Origin: Syngnathus acus
Taxonomy: Eukaryota; Chordata; Actinopteri; Syngnathiformes; Syngnathidae
Length of the DNA: 64,000 nt
NCBI RefSeq assembly: GCF_901709675.1
Contig: NC_051103.1
Span: 483,501 to 547,500, forward strand
Direction of reading: 5' to 3'
The notes beneath the pieces are model-generated. The model was not told the DNA's origin. It worked only from the letters and a program-made list of their open reading frames with translations, and did no database searches. Shown here piece by piece: positions 31,889 to 42,935 of this stretch. Both the position numbers and the translations under genes were made by a program. The first letter of the stretch is position 1, and each line of letters opens with the position of its first letter.

Positions 31889-34800
31889 GCCCCTCCGTGA
31901 GTCGTCACCTTATCGTGGTGGAGGGGTTTGCGTGCCCCTATGATCCTAGGAGCCATGTTGTCTGGGGCTTCATGCCCCTGGTAGGGTCACCCATGGCAAA
32001 CGGGTCCTAGGTGAGGGGCCAGACAAAGCACGGCTCACATTAGCCCCTTATGATGAAAAAAATAAATGGATCTCGTTTTCCCTCGCCCGGACGTGGGTCA
32101 CCGGGGCCCCCCTCTGGAGCCAGGCCTGGAGGCGGGGCTCGAAGGCGAGCGTCTGGTGGCCGGGCGTTCGCCCATGGGGCCCGGCCGGGCACAGCCCGAA
32201 AAGGAAACGTGGGTCCCCCTTCCCATGGGCTCACCACCTGTGGGAGGGGCCAAAGGGGTCGGGTGCAGTGTAAACTGGGCGGCGGCCAAAGGCAGGGACC
32301 TTGGCGGTCTGATCCCCGGCTGCAGAAGCTTGCTCTTGGGACATGGAATGTCACCTCTCTGGCTGGAAAGGAGCCCGAGCTGGTTTGCGAGGCAGAAAAG
32401 TTCCGACTAGATATAGTCGGACTTGCCTCCACGCACAGTTTGGGTTCCGGTACAAGCCCTCTCGAGAGGGGCTGGACTCTCTTCCACTCTGGAGTCGCCC
32501 ACGGTGAGGGGCGTCGAGCAGGTGTGGGTATACTTATTGCCCCCCGGCTGGGCGCCTGCACATTGGGGTTCACCCCGGTGAACGAGAGGGTAGCCTCACT
32601 CCGCCTTCGGGGGGACGGGTCCTGACTGTTGTTTGTGTCTATGCACCAAACGGCAGCGCAGAGTACCCACCCTTCTTGGAGTCCCTGGAGGAAGTGCTGG
32701 AGAGCGCTCCTTCTGGGGACTCCACCGTTCTACTGGGTGACTTCAATGCTCACGTGGGCAATGACAGTGAGACCTGGAAGGGTGTGATTGGGAGGAACGC
32801 CCCCCCCCCCCCCGATCTGAACCCGAGCGGTGTTCTATTATTGGACTTCTGTGCTCGACACGGATTTTCTATAATGAACACCATGTTCAAACATAAGGGT
32901 GTCCATGTGTGCACTTGGCACCAGGACACCCTAGGCCGCAGTTCGATGATCGACTTTGTAGTCGTGTCATCGGATTTGCGGCCGCATGTTTTGGACACTC
33001 GGGCGAAGAGAGGGGCGGAGCTGTCAATCACCACCTGGTAGTGGGTTGGCTCCGATGGTGGGGGAAGATGCCGTTCCGACCTGGCAGACCCAAATGCTCT
33101 GTGAGGGTCTGCTGGGAACGTCTGGCAGAATCCCCAGTCAGGAAGAGCTTCAACTCCCACCTCCGGCAGAGCTTTTCCCACGTCCCGGGGGAGGCGGGGG
33201 ACATTGAGTCCGAGTGGACCTTGTTCCGCGCCTCCATTGTTGAGGCGGCCGACCGGAGCTGTGGCCGTAAGGTCCTTGGTGCCTTTCATGGCGGCAATCC
33301 CCGAACCCGCTGGTGGACACCGGCGGTAAGGGATGCCGTCAAGCTGAAGAAGGAGTCCTATCGGGCCGTTTTGGCCTGCGGGACTCCGGAGGCAGCTGAC
33401 AGGTACCGGATGGCCAAGCGGAACGCGGCTTCGGCGGTTGATGAGGCAAAAACCCGGGCGTGGGAGGAGTTTGGCGAGGCCATGGAGAATGACTTCCGGA
33501 CGGCTTCGACGAAATTCTGGTCCACCATCCGGCGTCTCAGGAGGGGGAAGCAGTGCAACGTCAACACTGTTTACAGTGGAGATGGCGTGCTGCTGACCTC
33601 GACTCGTGACGTCGTGTGTCGGTGGGGAGAATACTTCGAAGACCTCCTCAATTCCACCTACACGCCTTCCATTGTGGAAGCAGGGCCTGGGGACTCTGAG
33701 GCGGACTCTCCAATCTCTGGGGTCGAATTCACTGAGGTAGTTAAAAAACTCCTCGGTGGCAAGGCCCCGGGGGTGGATGAGATCCGCCCGGATTTCTTAA
33801 GGGCTCTGGATGTTGTGGGGCTGTCATGGCTGACACGTCTCTACAACATTGCGTGGACATCGGGGACAGTGCCTCTGGATTGGCAGACTGGAGTGGTGGT
33901 TCCCCTCTTTAAGAAGGGGGACCGGAGGGTGTGTTCCAATTACAGGGGAATTATACTCCTCAGCCTCCTTGGTAAGGTCTATTCAGGGGTGCTGGAAAGG
34001 AGGGTCCGTCGGGAGGTCGAACCTCGGATTCAGGAGGAACAGTGTGGCTTTTGTCCTGGCCGTGGAACAGTGGACCAGCTCTTCACCCTCAGCAGGATCC
34101 TCGAGGGTGCATGGGAGTTCGCCCAACCAGTCCACATGTGTTTTGTGGACTTGGAAGGCGTTCGACCGTGTCCCTCGGGAGGTTCTGTGGGGGGTGCTTC
34201 GGGAGTACGGGGTACCGAGCCAACTGTTAAGGGCGGTTCGATCCCTGTATCACCGATGCCAGAGTTTGGTCCGCATTTCCGGCAGTAAGTCGGATTCGTT
34301 CCCAGTGAGGGTTGGACTCCGCCAAGGCTGCCCTTTGTCACCGATTCTGTTCATAATTTTTATGGACAGAATTTCTAGGCGCAGCCGAGGCGTTGAGGGG
34401 GTCCGGTTTGGGGACCTCAGCATCGCGTCTCTGCTTTTTGCAGACGACGTGGTGCTGTTGGCTTCTTCAGGCCGTGATGTCCAGCTCTCACTGGAGCGGT
34501 TCGCAGCAGAGTGTGAAGCGGTCGGGATGAGGGTCAGCACCTCCAAATCCGAGTCCATGGTCCTCGATCGGAAAAGGGTGGAATGCCCTCTCCGGATCGG
34601 GGATGAGATCCTGCCCCAAGTGGAGGAGTTTAAGTATCTTGGGGTCTTTTTCACGAGTGAGGGGAGGATGGAGCGCGAGATCGACAGGCGGATCGGTGCA
34701 GCGTCGGCAGTAATGCGGACTCTGTACCGGTCCGTCGTGGTAAAGAGAGAGCTGAGCCAAAAGGCAAAGCTCTCAATTTACCGGTCGATTTACGCTCCTA

Positions 34801-35252
34801 CCCTCACCTATGGTCACGAGCTATGGGTCGTGACCGAAAGAACGAGATCCCGGATACAAGCGGCCGAAATGAGTTTTCTCCGCAGGATGTCCGGGCTCTC
34901 CCTGAGAGATAGGGTGAGAAGTTCGGTCATCCGGGAGAGACTCGGAGTAGAGTCGCTACTCCTCCACGTTGAGAGGAGCCAGATGAGGTGGCTCGGGCAT
35001 CTCATCAGGATGCCTCCTGGACGCCTCCCTGGGGAGGTGTTCCGGGCATGTCCCACCGGTAGGAGACCCCGGGGACGACCCAGGACGCGCTGGAGAGACT
35101 ATGTCTCTCAGCTGGCCTGGGAACGCCTTGGGATCCCCCGGGATGAGCTGGATGAAGTGGCTGGGGAGAGGGAAGTCTGGGAGTCCCTCCTGAAGCTGCT
35201 GCCCCCGCGACCCGACCCCGGATAAGTGGAAGAAGATGGATGGATGGATGGA
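31889..35252 (+). mobile_element. Full-length RTE-type LINE (Expander-like)
   Basis: A perfect 12-bp duplication TAGACGTAACAC flanks it (31877-31888, 35253-35264). Size 3.36 kb, a GC-rich 5' UTR beginning GCCCCTCCGTGAGTCGTCAC, one endonuclease-RT coding region and a short ATGG tandem tail. Length and tail are typical of the RTE clade. The name Expander is from memory. Confidence 0.85.
32295..35225 (+). pseudogene. RTE LINE endonuclease-reverse transcriptase, frameshifted
   Basis: The APE endonuclease begins at about 32310 with LALGTWNVTSLAGKEPEL and continues [13 protein letters not shown] frameshift near 32610 moves to [17 protein letters not shown] (catalytic Asp/Asn pair), [19 protein letters not shown] and a further shift near 33010 where the SDHH-type box should be. 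The linker and RT then read TRWWTPAVRDAVKLKKESY, GGKAPGVDEIRPDFLRALD, EEQCGFCPGRGTVDQLF and, after a shift near 34160, VGLRQGCPLSPILF, the catalytic LLFADDVVLLASS, FKYLGVFFTSEGRMEREIDR, MRWLGHLIRMPPGR and GRPRTRWRDYVSQLAWERLG. All domains are present, with about three frameshifts. Confidence 0.85.
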
Positions 35253-35264
35253 TAGACGTAACAC

Positions 35265-35883
35265 ATACACGTAACACGTACGTACCTTCGCCACCATTGT
35301 TTTGTGTGGCTTCCTACACGGAAATCGGGACAAGAAAAATCAATCACAGGACCAGAAGTGTCACGTAAAGGAGTACGTATCTTTGCTTCCATTGTTTTGT
35401 GTGGCGGAAGCCACACAGAGGCATAATACACAGGCACCCGATGAACCACGCGATGAGCCACATTACGTTTTACGTCAATCGGGGCAGTAAACGACTGGAT
35501 GTAACACGTAGAGGAGTACGTACTTCTGCCGCCATTGGCTTCTGCTACACAGAGACGCACATACTGTACATGCACCCATTTGCTTACGTTTACGTTTGCT
35601 TATGTTTACGTTTGCTTACGTGGCACAATCAGAGGACTGGACATGACAAGTAGAGGAATACGTACCTCGTCATAGACAGAGACATGCTTACGAGGCACAA
35701 TTCAAGCTTCCTGGAAAGCCGCGATCATTGCCGAAGAGCAACGTGACAACGACAAGACAATGACGAGGGAAATTAGCATGTCAGATGGCGAACTTGCCCA
35801 TTGTTTAATTTGGATACAGAGGATGAGGACTTCGACGGATTTGCGTATGCATATCGATCAACAATAATGTGAGTACAGTAGAG
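35265..35883 (+). repeat. Imperfect repeats of the outer family 6 element
   Basis: A loose unit containing GGACTAGACGTAACACG, GTACGTACCT and CCATTGTTTTGTGTGGC recurs about four times between 31870 and 35670, interrupted by the LINE. Within 35575-35625 TTTGCTTACGTTTACG is repeated. The last 200 bp include the pogo-like coding traces. Confidence 0.55.
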
Positions 35884-36052
35884 CAGTGGTCCCCAACCTT
35901 TTTTGCGCCACGGTCCGGTTACGTGTCAGAAATCTTTTCGCGGACCAACCTTTACATAAATAAATAATACATTTATATAATTAAATCATACACTTATAAT
36001 AAATATATAAATACGATGAAATAAAATGATATGACTGGCATAAAAACAAGTA

Positions 36053-36730
36053 CAGTCAAACCTCAGTTTTCGAACGTCCCGGTTCTCGAACAAATCGGAA
36101 TTCGAACAAAAACTTTTTTGCTTCGGTTGTCGAACAAAATTCGGAGATCAAACCTCGCGTGATGAGCTGGGAGGACCCGAGAAAACCCGACCGCGCAGCC
36201 CGGATGCAGACTGACTCCGTTGTTATTGTATTTTTGTTACTTTGAGGATTGTATTAACGTCTAATCATGCCTCCAAAGAAAGCAAGTGGGAGGAGTAAAG
36301 CCATCTTAAAACACAAAGACGCTCTTAAAGCAATGCGACACTGAGCGCCCGGCGCGCTGCGGTTGCACGATCGGACCAAATTAAGCTCCCTGCGCACTGA
36401 GGTCCACTTAAATTTTGGAAAGTACATCAGGACTTTAAAAATATTTTCTAAATTTCAGCGACGGCTCTGTCACAATGATGCGACCAGCGCGGAGCAGTTG
36501 CGCGGTCGGCGATGCGCTACGGTTGCGCGTTCGGCGGTGCGCTGCAGTTGCGCGATCGGACAAAAATGCGCAAATGAGAAAATGCTTAAAAAAGGCGTTT
36601 TTTTTAGTCTTGGAACGGATTAATTTTTTTTCCATTATTTGTAATGGGAAAAATAGATTCGGAATTCGACTGATTCGCTTCTCAAACCGCCTTCTGGTAC
36701 GGCTTGTGGTCAAAAACCAAGGTTTGACTG
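36053..36730 (+). mobile_element. Tigger/pogo-like MITE
   Basis: Ends CAGTCAAACCTCAGTTTTCG and (reversed) CAGTCAAACCTTGGTTTTTG, with a TA duplication (36051-36052, 36731-36732). The sister hAT at 44087-45962 shows the empty site with a single TA. It contains a 25-codon frame MPPKKASGRSKAILKHKDAL at 36267, probably the start of the lost transposase. Confidence 0.8.
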
Positions 36731-36779
36731 TACGTATAAACGACATAAAAATAAAACTCACAATTACGTTGAATTAGTG

Positions 36780-38073
36780 CAGGGGTGGGCAAACTACGGC
36801 CCGCGGGCCACATCCGGCCCACGGGACCGTTTGATCCGGCCCGCCAACCCTGAATTAATTGTATTATTAAACTCTTTTTTTTGTCATTTTGCCTGCAATG
36901 ACTGCGTTTCCCCAGTAGATGGGGAACCGCTCGCCTGCGCATTTACTACTGGAAGCCGTGTCAGAAAGCTCGGTGCACACTCACAAGTGCGTGTACGTAC
37001 GTACTCAGTAGTACGGACATGGCGCAATCGCGCTCTATTTGTATCAGTCCCGAATTTAGAGCGTGGGCTGTGACGACAGCATTCTCGTAATTCGCTCGCT
37101 GAGCTTTCAGATACAGTTTTACGCTAAAGCCACCCACAAACCTTCCCCTGGAATCCTTCCATTAAAATGAGTGGCCCGAAGAAAAGAAGTGAGTGCCGAA
37201 TGTTAAAAGAGTGGCCAATTTGGCTCGAGGTACGCGACGTGACGTTCAGCCACATCAACCCGTCACAGATCGAGGTAAACGGATCTCTCCTAAGAATTGC
37301 CACAACACATTTTACTCCAGACTATGATGCACTAGCAAAAAAGGGAGACCAACAACACTGTTCCCACTGAAAATGAAGGGGAGGCTCTCAAGTTTGTTGT
37401 AAAAAAATACATTTTGAATATGATTTGTACACATAGCAGGGATTGAAACTAGCGACCATTCTCATTTTCAAACAATGCAGGATGCTCAAGGACATTGATG
37501 CACCACCTGTTTGCGACTAATCTTAACCTGTAAAGTTCTTAAGGCTTACTTTAAGGAAGTGTTTCCCGTTTCCTCACCTCTGTTACCAGGTGTTTGTGAG
37601 TTAAAACTCTGCTCTGATGTTCAGATACCCCTCACCGTGTTGCCGTTTTGATTACTTTATTTGGATGTATGCTTTCACCGATTCTTCAAGATGATATATT
37701 TGGTCAGAATGTTTGCTGTTTGATGTGATCTCATAAGATAAACATTTTTCATTAATCTGACCTGCAGGCACTGAAGTGATGGAGACTGTTATTCATAATA
37801 ATAGTGTCGTATTTTATGAGAATCACTGATAGCAGTTTTTTAGTGTTTTTTTTTTTTTTAATGCTGTTAATAAATGCATTTGTTTTCAAAAAACTTGTTT
37901 GGAATATCCATGCTTTACTACCTACTAAAGGCCAAAATCTTTTATGCAATGACCTTTACAGGTCGCTTATATTACTTCACACAAACACTACGTCCATCTG
38001 CTCCTGGTTCGGCCCTCCGGTCCAAATTTAGAACCCAGTTCGGCCCGCGAGTCAAAAAGTTTGCCCACCCCTG
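36780..38073 (+). mobile_element. hAT element, internally deleted, copy 2
   Basis: Terminal inverted repeats CAGGGGTGGGCAAACT / AGTTTGCCCACCCCTG, perfect 8-bp duplication AATTAGTG (36772-36779, 38074-38081). Near-identical to 12633-13929 in reverse orientation, so both derive from one recent deletion form. Confidence 0.92.
37167..37370 (+). pseudogene. 67-codon deletion derivative of a hAT transposase, copy 2
   Basis: Starts MSGPKKRSECRMLKEWPIW and ends HFTPDYDALAKKGDQQHCSH. The same fusion of N-terminal leader and C-terminal dimerisation tail as at 13339-13542, and the frame is open in both copies. This copy keeps the more family-like residues (LRIATTHFTPDYDALAKK). If translated it could only offer part of a dimerisation surface, having neither the zinc finger nor the catalytic core. 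Confidence 0.6.
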
Positions 38074-38156
38074 AATTAGTGGGAGCACTGAGCTTGTTTC
38101 TCAGAAACGAGCCGGTCCCATCTAGGCGTAATCGGAGACTATGACACCCGAAGTGG

Positions 38157-38423
38157 TTAAGGTTTGTCTTTTAATGCATAATGCTTGGTCTCCATGTGCC
38201 GAAGCAGTTTTGAAGGCTTCATTGCCTCGTTAGCTAGCCTGTCGCCACATATTATGCAGAGTGGGCTTAACGCGTCAGGGTCACCTGTGGCGATAAATCC
38301 ATATTTTAAGTAGGACTTCAAAAATGTTCTTTTAAATGCAGCTTTCCTTTTCTTAGAAGTCGTAGCCTCTTCTTCTTCCGTCTCCACATTGGGCTTTTTT
38401 CTCTTTCCGAAGAAGCTTTTCAA
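38157..38423 (-). pseudogene. hAT transposase N terminus with intact BED finger
   Basis: The 88-codon frame starts MKSFFGKRKKPNVETEEEEA, continues FLKSYLKYGFIATGDPDALS, and holds a BED-type zinc finger: CIIC (C-x2-C), then HMETKH (H-x4-H). The sequence resembles ZBED5 and FAM200-type hAT-derived proteins, in which SYLKYGF...D....PLC..C precedes the finger. The frame ends directly after it (KHYALKDKP), and the rest of the transposase is missing from this element. The matching region in the sister copy (about 45430-45720) is frameshifted. Confidence 0.7.
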
Positions 38424-38687
38424 ACATCTATTTCTTGCTCATTTTTGCTTGCTTCGCGGTCTCAACTGAGGTGACATGTCATGTGATAGAGACGAGCGTC
38501 TTGACCTGAACCGACGGATGTAATTGGGAGAGAATCGCCAATCTTATTACCGTTTTTTTCCGTGTATAATGCGCAAAATTTAACTAATTTATTGTCCTAA
38601 AATCTGGGGTGCGCATTATACATGGATGGGGACAATTTTTTTTAAATTTTTTTTAAATTTTTTTAAGAAAATCATGGTACAACAAAA

Positions 38688-38935
38688 CCAACAACAGGAC
38701 TGACCGACAAAGACTTGGAACAAAAAGACAGGGTGACATTACCAAAGACAGGAACAGAAACCAAACAGACATCATGACAGTAACACATGCAATGATCCGA
38801 CGGTGAGCGAGGGGCAGACAGGACTTAAATACAAAACACGTTACATTGATTGAGGTGACACAGGAAGGGAGGGGCGACGCGAACAGAAACTATGGCAACC
38901 TAGACACATAGCAAAACTGGGGACGAGACATGACA
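38688..38935 (-). mobile_element. LTR fragment (-)
   Basis: On the minus strand it starts TGTCATGTCTCGTCCCC and carries TATTTAAG followed by a pyrimidine-rich leader, like the start of a gypsy-type LTR. No coding part. Confidence 0.4.
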
Positions 38936-39648
38936 AATCTCCCTCGAAATAAAACTTGAAATCACCTTTCTTCTTGTTTGTTGTCAATCGCGCATCGCAT
39001 TCAGCCATCCTGCCCAACACACTTAGTCAGTAAAATTCATAATTGACGACACATCGTTTGATGCGATGGTGCAATCCTTGATGGTGTGTTATTGTCAAAT
39101 ATTGTTTGTTTTTTAATCTCCATCGCAAACCGGATATCATACGGAGGCCGCCATTACAGATGCGCAGAACGGATGCGCAAGACACGTCAGCTATATAAAG
39201 AGCAAGACTTCAGTTCTCTCCCTATTAGTTTCAATTCACAGTTTAATTAGCAGTTTCAATCAGCAAATAACAAAATGCGTATTACAGGTAATATTTTATT
39301 TCACAACACTTTGCCTTGTTCCTTTCTTCTCTGCTGTTCACTTCAAACACGCTCCATACAAACACAATGCTCTCGTATCAGACGCTTGCTCGATCACCTG
39401 CTCGTTTGCTGTCACAATGTACCCTACACAAATCCGAAACATTTGTTGCGGCTCCGAGTCACGACGAGGGGCAAGTTTTGGTTTCCAAGGGTGTTTTTAT
39501 TCCTCTTCAACTTCTCTCCCATACAGAGCCGCCTTTTTCACATGTCCGCACGTCACTTTCCTCTCTTTTCATCTGATCGCGGTGGTGCCTTTACGGGCAG
39601 TCGGAGAAATCAACGGCAACAAAAAAAAATACATCCAGCCTAGTTAAG

Positions 39649-39893
39649 ACCATACCAAAGACTATAAAAATGGGACCCATTGCCTCCCTGCTTGGCACTC
39701 AGCATTAAGGGTTGGAATTGGGGGGTTAGATCACCAAATGATTCCCGAGCGCGGCGCCGCTGCTGCTCACTGCTCCCCTCTCCCCCAGGGGATGGATCAA
39801 AATCACACGGGGATGGGTCAAATTCAGAGGACAAATTTCACCACACCCAGATGCGTGTGTGACGATCATTGGGACTTTAAAAAAAAAAAAAAA
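39649..39893 (+). mobile_element. Type 1 SINE, head truncated
   Basis: Starts at ACCATACCAAAGACTATAAA, ends in poly(A). The third type 1 SINE found inside a family 3 element, again at its own position. Confidence 0.85.
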
Positions 39894-40697
39894 TTGGGTG
39901 CGTATTATACATGGGTACAGGCTTTTTTCCAGCACCAACATGCCATTTTTAGGGTGCGTATTATACATGGGGGCGCATTATACACGGAAAAAAACGGTAT
40001 ATTTTTCAAAAATAAATTCTTACTCATTTTTGCTAGCTTTGCAGGTTCGACTGGGGAAACATCTCACGTGACCGGGACGAACGTCTTGACCTGAATTAAT
40101 TGATCGTCGATAAAACTTTTTTTTATTTTTTTCTGTGCAGCTTGGCGGCCCGGTACCAAGTGACCCACGGACCGGTACTGGTCCGCGGCCCGGTGGTTGG
40201 GGACCACTGCAGTAGAGTACATGGTTAAACAGTAGAATAAAGTACAACCAAACTCACTTTCTTGCTCCCATGATGTTTTTTTTTTTTTGTTTACCGTAAA
40301 TCAGCCCTACGATGCAGTGTTATGTGTGTGTTAAATACAGTGATGGCAGAAATAACTGAGACTGCGCCTTTTAGTACAGTGCGCCCTTTGGTCGTGAAAT
40401 TACGGTAATTCATAATATATCATTTTACCAGTGTCTTTGATTAATTCCTCTGCTATATGCAGGCGAAGGGCTGGAAATCCCTTTTGGTCCACACTTAATT
40501 CCTTTGGAACTTTGGCAAGGAGGAACTCTGCAAACTAGGATTTAAGTTACTGACACAAGGTTTGGTTTGAATGTTTTAAGTGACCACATGAGGTTCTGTC
40601 TTGTTGCACCGGATGGCTTATGGTGGTGCATGCCCATCTTGACATGTTATGGCTCTTTGGCCGCATAAAACCCCTGAAAAATTACATTTGAAATAGT

Positions 40698-40935
40698 GTG
40701 GAGTTTGCATGTTCTGCCGGTGCCTGCGTAGGTTTCCTCTGGGTACTCTGGCTTTCTCCCACATTCCAAAGAAATGCATGGTAGGCCGATTGTGCACTCC
40801 AAAATGCCCGTAGATGGGATTGTGAGCGTGAATGGCTGTTTGTGTGTGCACTGCGAGTGGCTGGCAACCAGTTCAGATTGTCCCCCGCCTACTGCCCGAA
40901 AGACTGCTGGAATGGGCTCCAGCATGCCGCAGTGA
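40698..40935 (+). mobile_element. Type 2 SINE body fragment
   Basis: GTGTGGAGTTTGCATGTTCT to GGGCTCCAGCATGCCGC, matching 9555-9790. The tRNA-like head is missing. Confidence 0.75.
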
Positions 40936-40940
40936 TCTGC

Positions 40941-41207
40941 TGAATTCTGGTTTGTCACGTAGAGCGCGCCACAGCGACGCCGGAGAGATGACCTCTTCAT
41001 CTGTGGTCCCTTCTCAAGGTTTCTCATTTTCCCCTGGCAGGGGTTTTTGAGTTTTTCCTTGCCCTTTTGGGAGCTTAAGATCAGGGGATGCTTTGAGAAT
41101 AATTGTCAATTTTTGTCTATGTGAAGCCCTTTGAGACTGCTTGTGATTTAGGGCTATACAAATAAACTTGACTTGACTTGACTTGACTTGACTTGACTTG
41201 ACATGAC
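40941..41207 (+). mobile_element. L2 3' UTR with (ACTTG)n tail
   Basis: Contains CATCTGTGGTCCCTTCTCAA, TGATTTAGGGCTATACAAAT and ends in about seven TTGAC repeats (41169-41203). Confidence 0.8.
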
Positions 41208-41379
41208 CTACATTTTAAAATTATTTTCTAGTTTCCCTCACTTGCTTTTTACGTTTTTACTCAACTTTTGGGAGATTACTATTGTTTGTAAGGCGTGATG
41301 TTCGAGATGTTGAAAATTGGTCCTGCTCGTTATCACCACCTATTTAAAGAAACCACTGTAAATATGGATAAATGTAAAT

Positions 41380-42487
41380 CACCCAAAGTGATACTGTAAC
41401 CAATCTCGGTGTTATATTTGACCAGAATGCTCTCCTTTCAAAAACACATTAAGAACATAATTAGAACTGCATTTTTTCACCTCCGTAATATTGCTGAGAC
41501 TCGTACGATTCTTTCAACTCATGATGCGGAAATTATTATACATGCGTTTATTACGTCGCGCCTTGATTACTGTAATGTAATGTTCTCTAGTCTTCCTAAA
41601 TCCAGTATTAAAAGTCTACAGTTGGTACAAAATGCTGCGGCGAGACTGCTCACAAGGACGAGAAAGTTTGGTCATACTACCCCAATATTAGCCAACTTAC
41701 ATTAGCTTCCAGTCCATTTAAGATGCGACTTCATGGTTCTTTCATAAACATATAAAACACTGCATGACTTAGCACCTTCGTATCTCGCCGACCAAGCTGT
41801 ACCTTACGTTCCGCCCCGTAACCTTCGGTCGCAAAACACTTATCTTTTCGTGACCCCAAGAGCCAAAAAGAAGTCACCATGGAAAAGAGCATTTTCTATT
41901 CGGGCTCCAGAGCTTTGAGATGCCCTACCAATAGATATCAGAACTGCTACCTCAGTAAAAACATTTAAGACACGATTAAAAACACATGTTGATGCTGTGG
42001 CCTTTAATTAAACTGTGTTGGCTGATTCGGCTGGAGTTTGCTATCTGTCCTACCCCCCACTCTCCCCTGCTGGTTAGGTGACACCCAAACTAAAAATAAT
42101 AATATTTCTTGATGACCAATTGGGATGAGGGATTTGAGGCGGATTACCACTATTGCCATTATCATAGAGATTGCCATGACAATTGAAGGCACCTTTCTGC
42201 AGCTCTTCACTTTGAATATAGACATCTACTTTTTCTTGTTTGTTCTACATAATGTGTTCTATATGCCGTCTCTGCATCCATTGCAGCCTGGTCATCCTGG
42301 AAGGGGGATCCTCCCATCTGTGGTCTCTTCTCAAGGTTTCCCATCTTTCCCCAGTTGGGTTTTTTGAGTTTTTCCTTGCCTTCCTGGGAGTTAAGATCAG
42401 GGGATTTTGAGAATAATTGTCAAATTTTGCACAATTTCGAAACTTGTCTTTGATTTAGGGCTATAAAAATAAACATGACCGGACTTG
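41380..42487 (+). mobile_element. L2 LINE C-terminal region and 3' end
   Basis: The frame 41409-41705 reads HIKNIIRTAFFHLRNIAETR, FITSRLDYCNVMFSSLPKSS and LQLVQNAAARLLTRTRK, the classic C-terminal part of L2/CR1-type RT proteins. The frame then meets a stop (TAG where CAC/CAT-type His is expected, LHWLP). Later pieces are readable (WKRAFSIRAPEL). The 3' UTR ends in AATAAACATGACC. Confidence 0.8.
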
Positions 42488-42935
42488 ACCCCCGTGAGGA
42501 TGAAGTGGTTCGAAAAATGGATAGGTTTTATATGTGTCAGTCAGAGATAAGTACATTTACCTGGAGACTTCTTGACCCTTATTAAGGCATTTTTTCCTGC
42601 ACCAAGGGATCAATCAGGACCGTCCGTCGCTCTTTTGGATATAGACCCTTGACAAGACATACGTACATATGTATTTTAAACTAGTGCTTCACACACTGCT
42701 CCAACCAAGACGTCGCGGGTCAAACTACAAGTATTTGACCAACTTTGTTAATTTGAACAATATAGTTAATTTAGGAATAAATTGAACTCACTCTTACCTT
42801 CCTAAGACCATTGGACTTCCCCTGCCAGATGGCTGTCATTTCGTATGAGTCAATCAAATGGCTTTTTATCCTATATTCGTTATCTTCACACTGCACACAT
42901 TGGACTTTAGTTACAACTCTGAGCTGTGGATGACC

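Larger units (their letters stand above)
38550..39997 (-). mobile_element. TA-flanked DNA element, family 3, copy 3
   Basis: Left end CCGTTTTTTTCCGTGTATAA, right end (reversed) CCGTTTTTTTCCGTGTATAA, flanked by TA (38548-38549, 39998-39999). It holds an LTR-like piece (38688-38935), a type 1 SINE (39649-39893) and about 600 bp not seen in copies 1 and 2, with a TATA box and a possible first exon (TATATAAAG at 39191-39199, ATG at 39275 followed by a GGTAATA donor). Confidence 0.8.
35884..40209 (-). mobile_element. hAT element with BED-finger exon, hosting four insertions
   Basis: Ends CAGTGGTCCCCAACCTTTTT and GGTTGGGGACCACTG with a perfect 8-bp duplication CAGTAGAG (35876-35883, 40210-40217). 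Nested inside are a Tigger-like MITE (36053-36730), a hAT (36780-38073) and a family 3 element (38550-39997) that holds an LTR piece and a SINE. A second copy of the same hAT family is at 44087-45962. Confidence 0.9.
31690..40405. mobile_element. TA-flanked DNA element, family 6 (outer shell of a five-level nest)
   Basis: The right end (reversed) reads CCGTAATTTCACGACCAAAG followed by GGCGCACTG, flanked by TA (40406-40407). The left end, CATACAATTTCACAACCATA then GGGCGCAC, is a decayed version. A complete RTE-type LINE (31889-35252) and a hAT (35884-40209) are inserted in it. Coding traces near 35685-35830 (YEAQFKL and DTEDEDFDGF) resemble the start and the acidic tail of the pogo-like frame at 25649-26026. 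Confidence 0.65.

Noticed and set aside
33849-35225. 458-codon frame considered as a host gene
   Set aside because: Its motifs (LRQGCPLSP, FADD, MRWLGH) are those of the RTE-type LINE flanked by TAGACGTAACAC.
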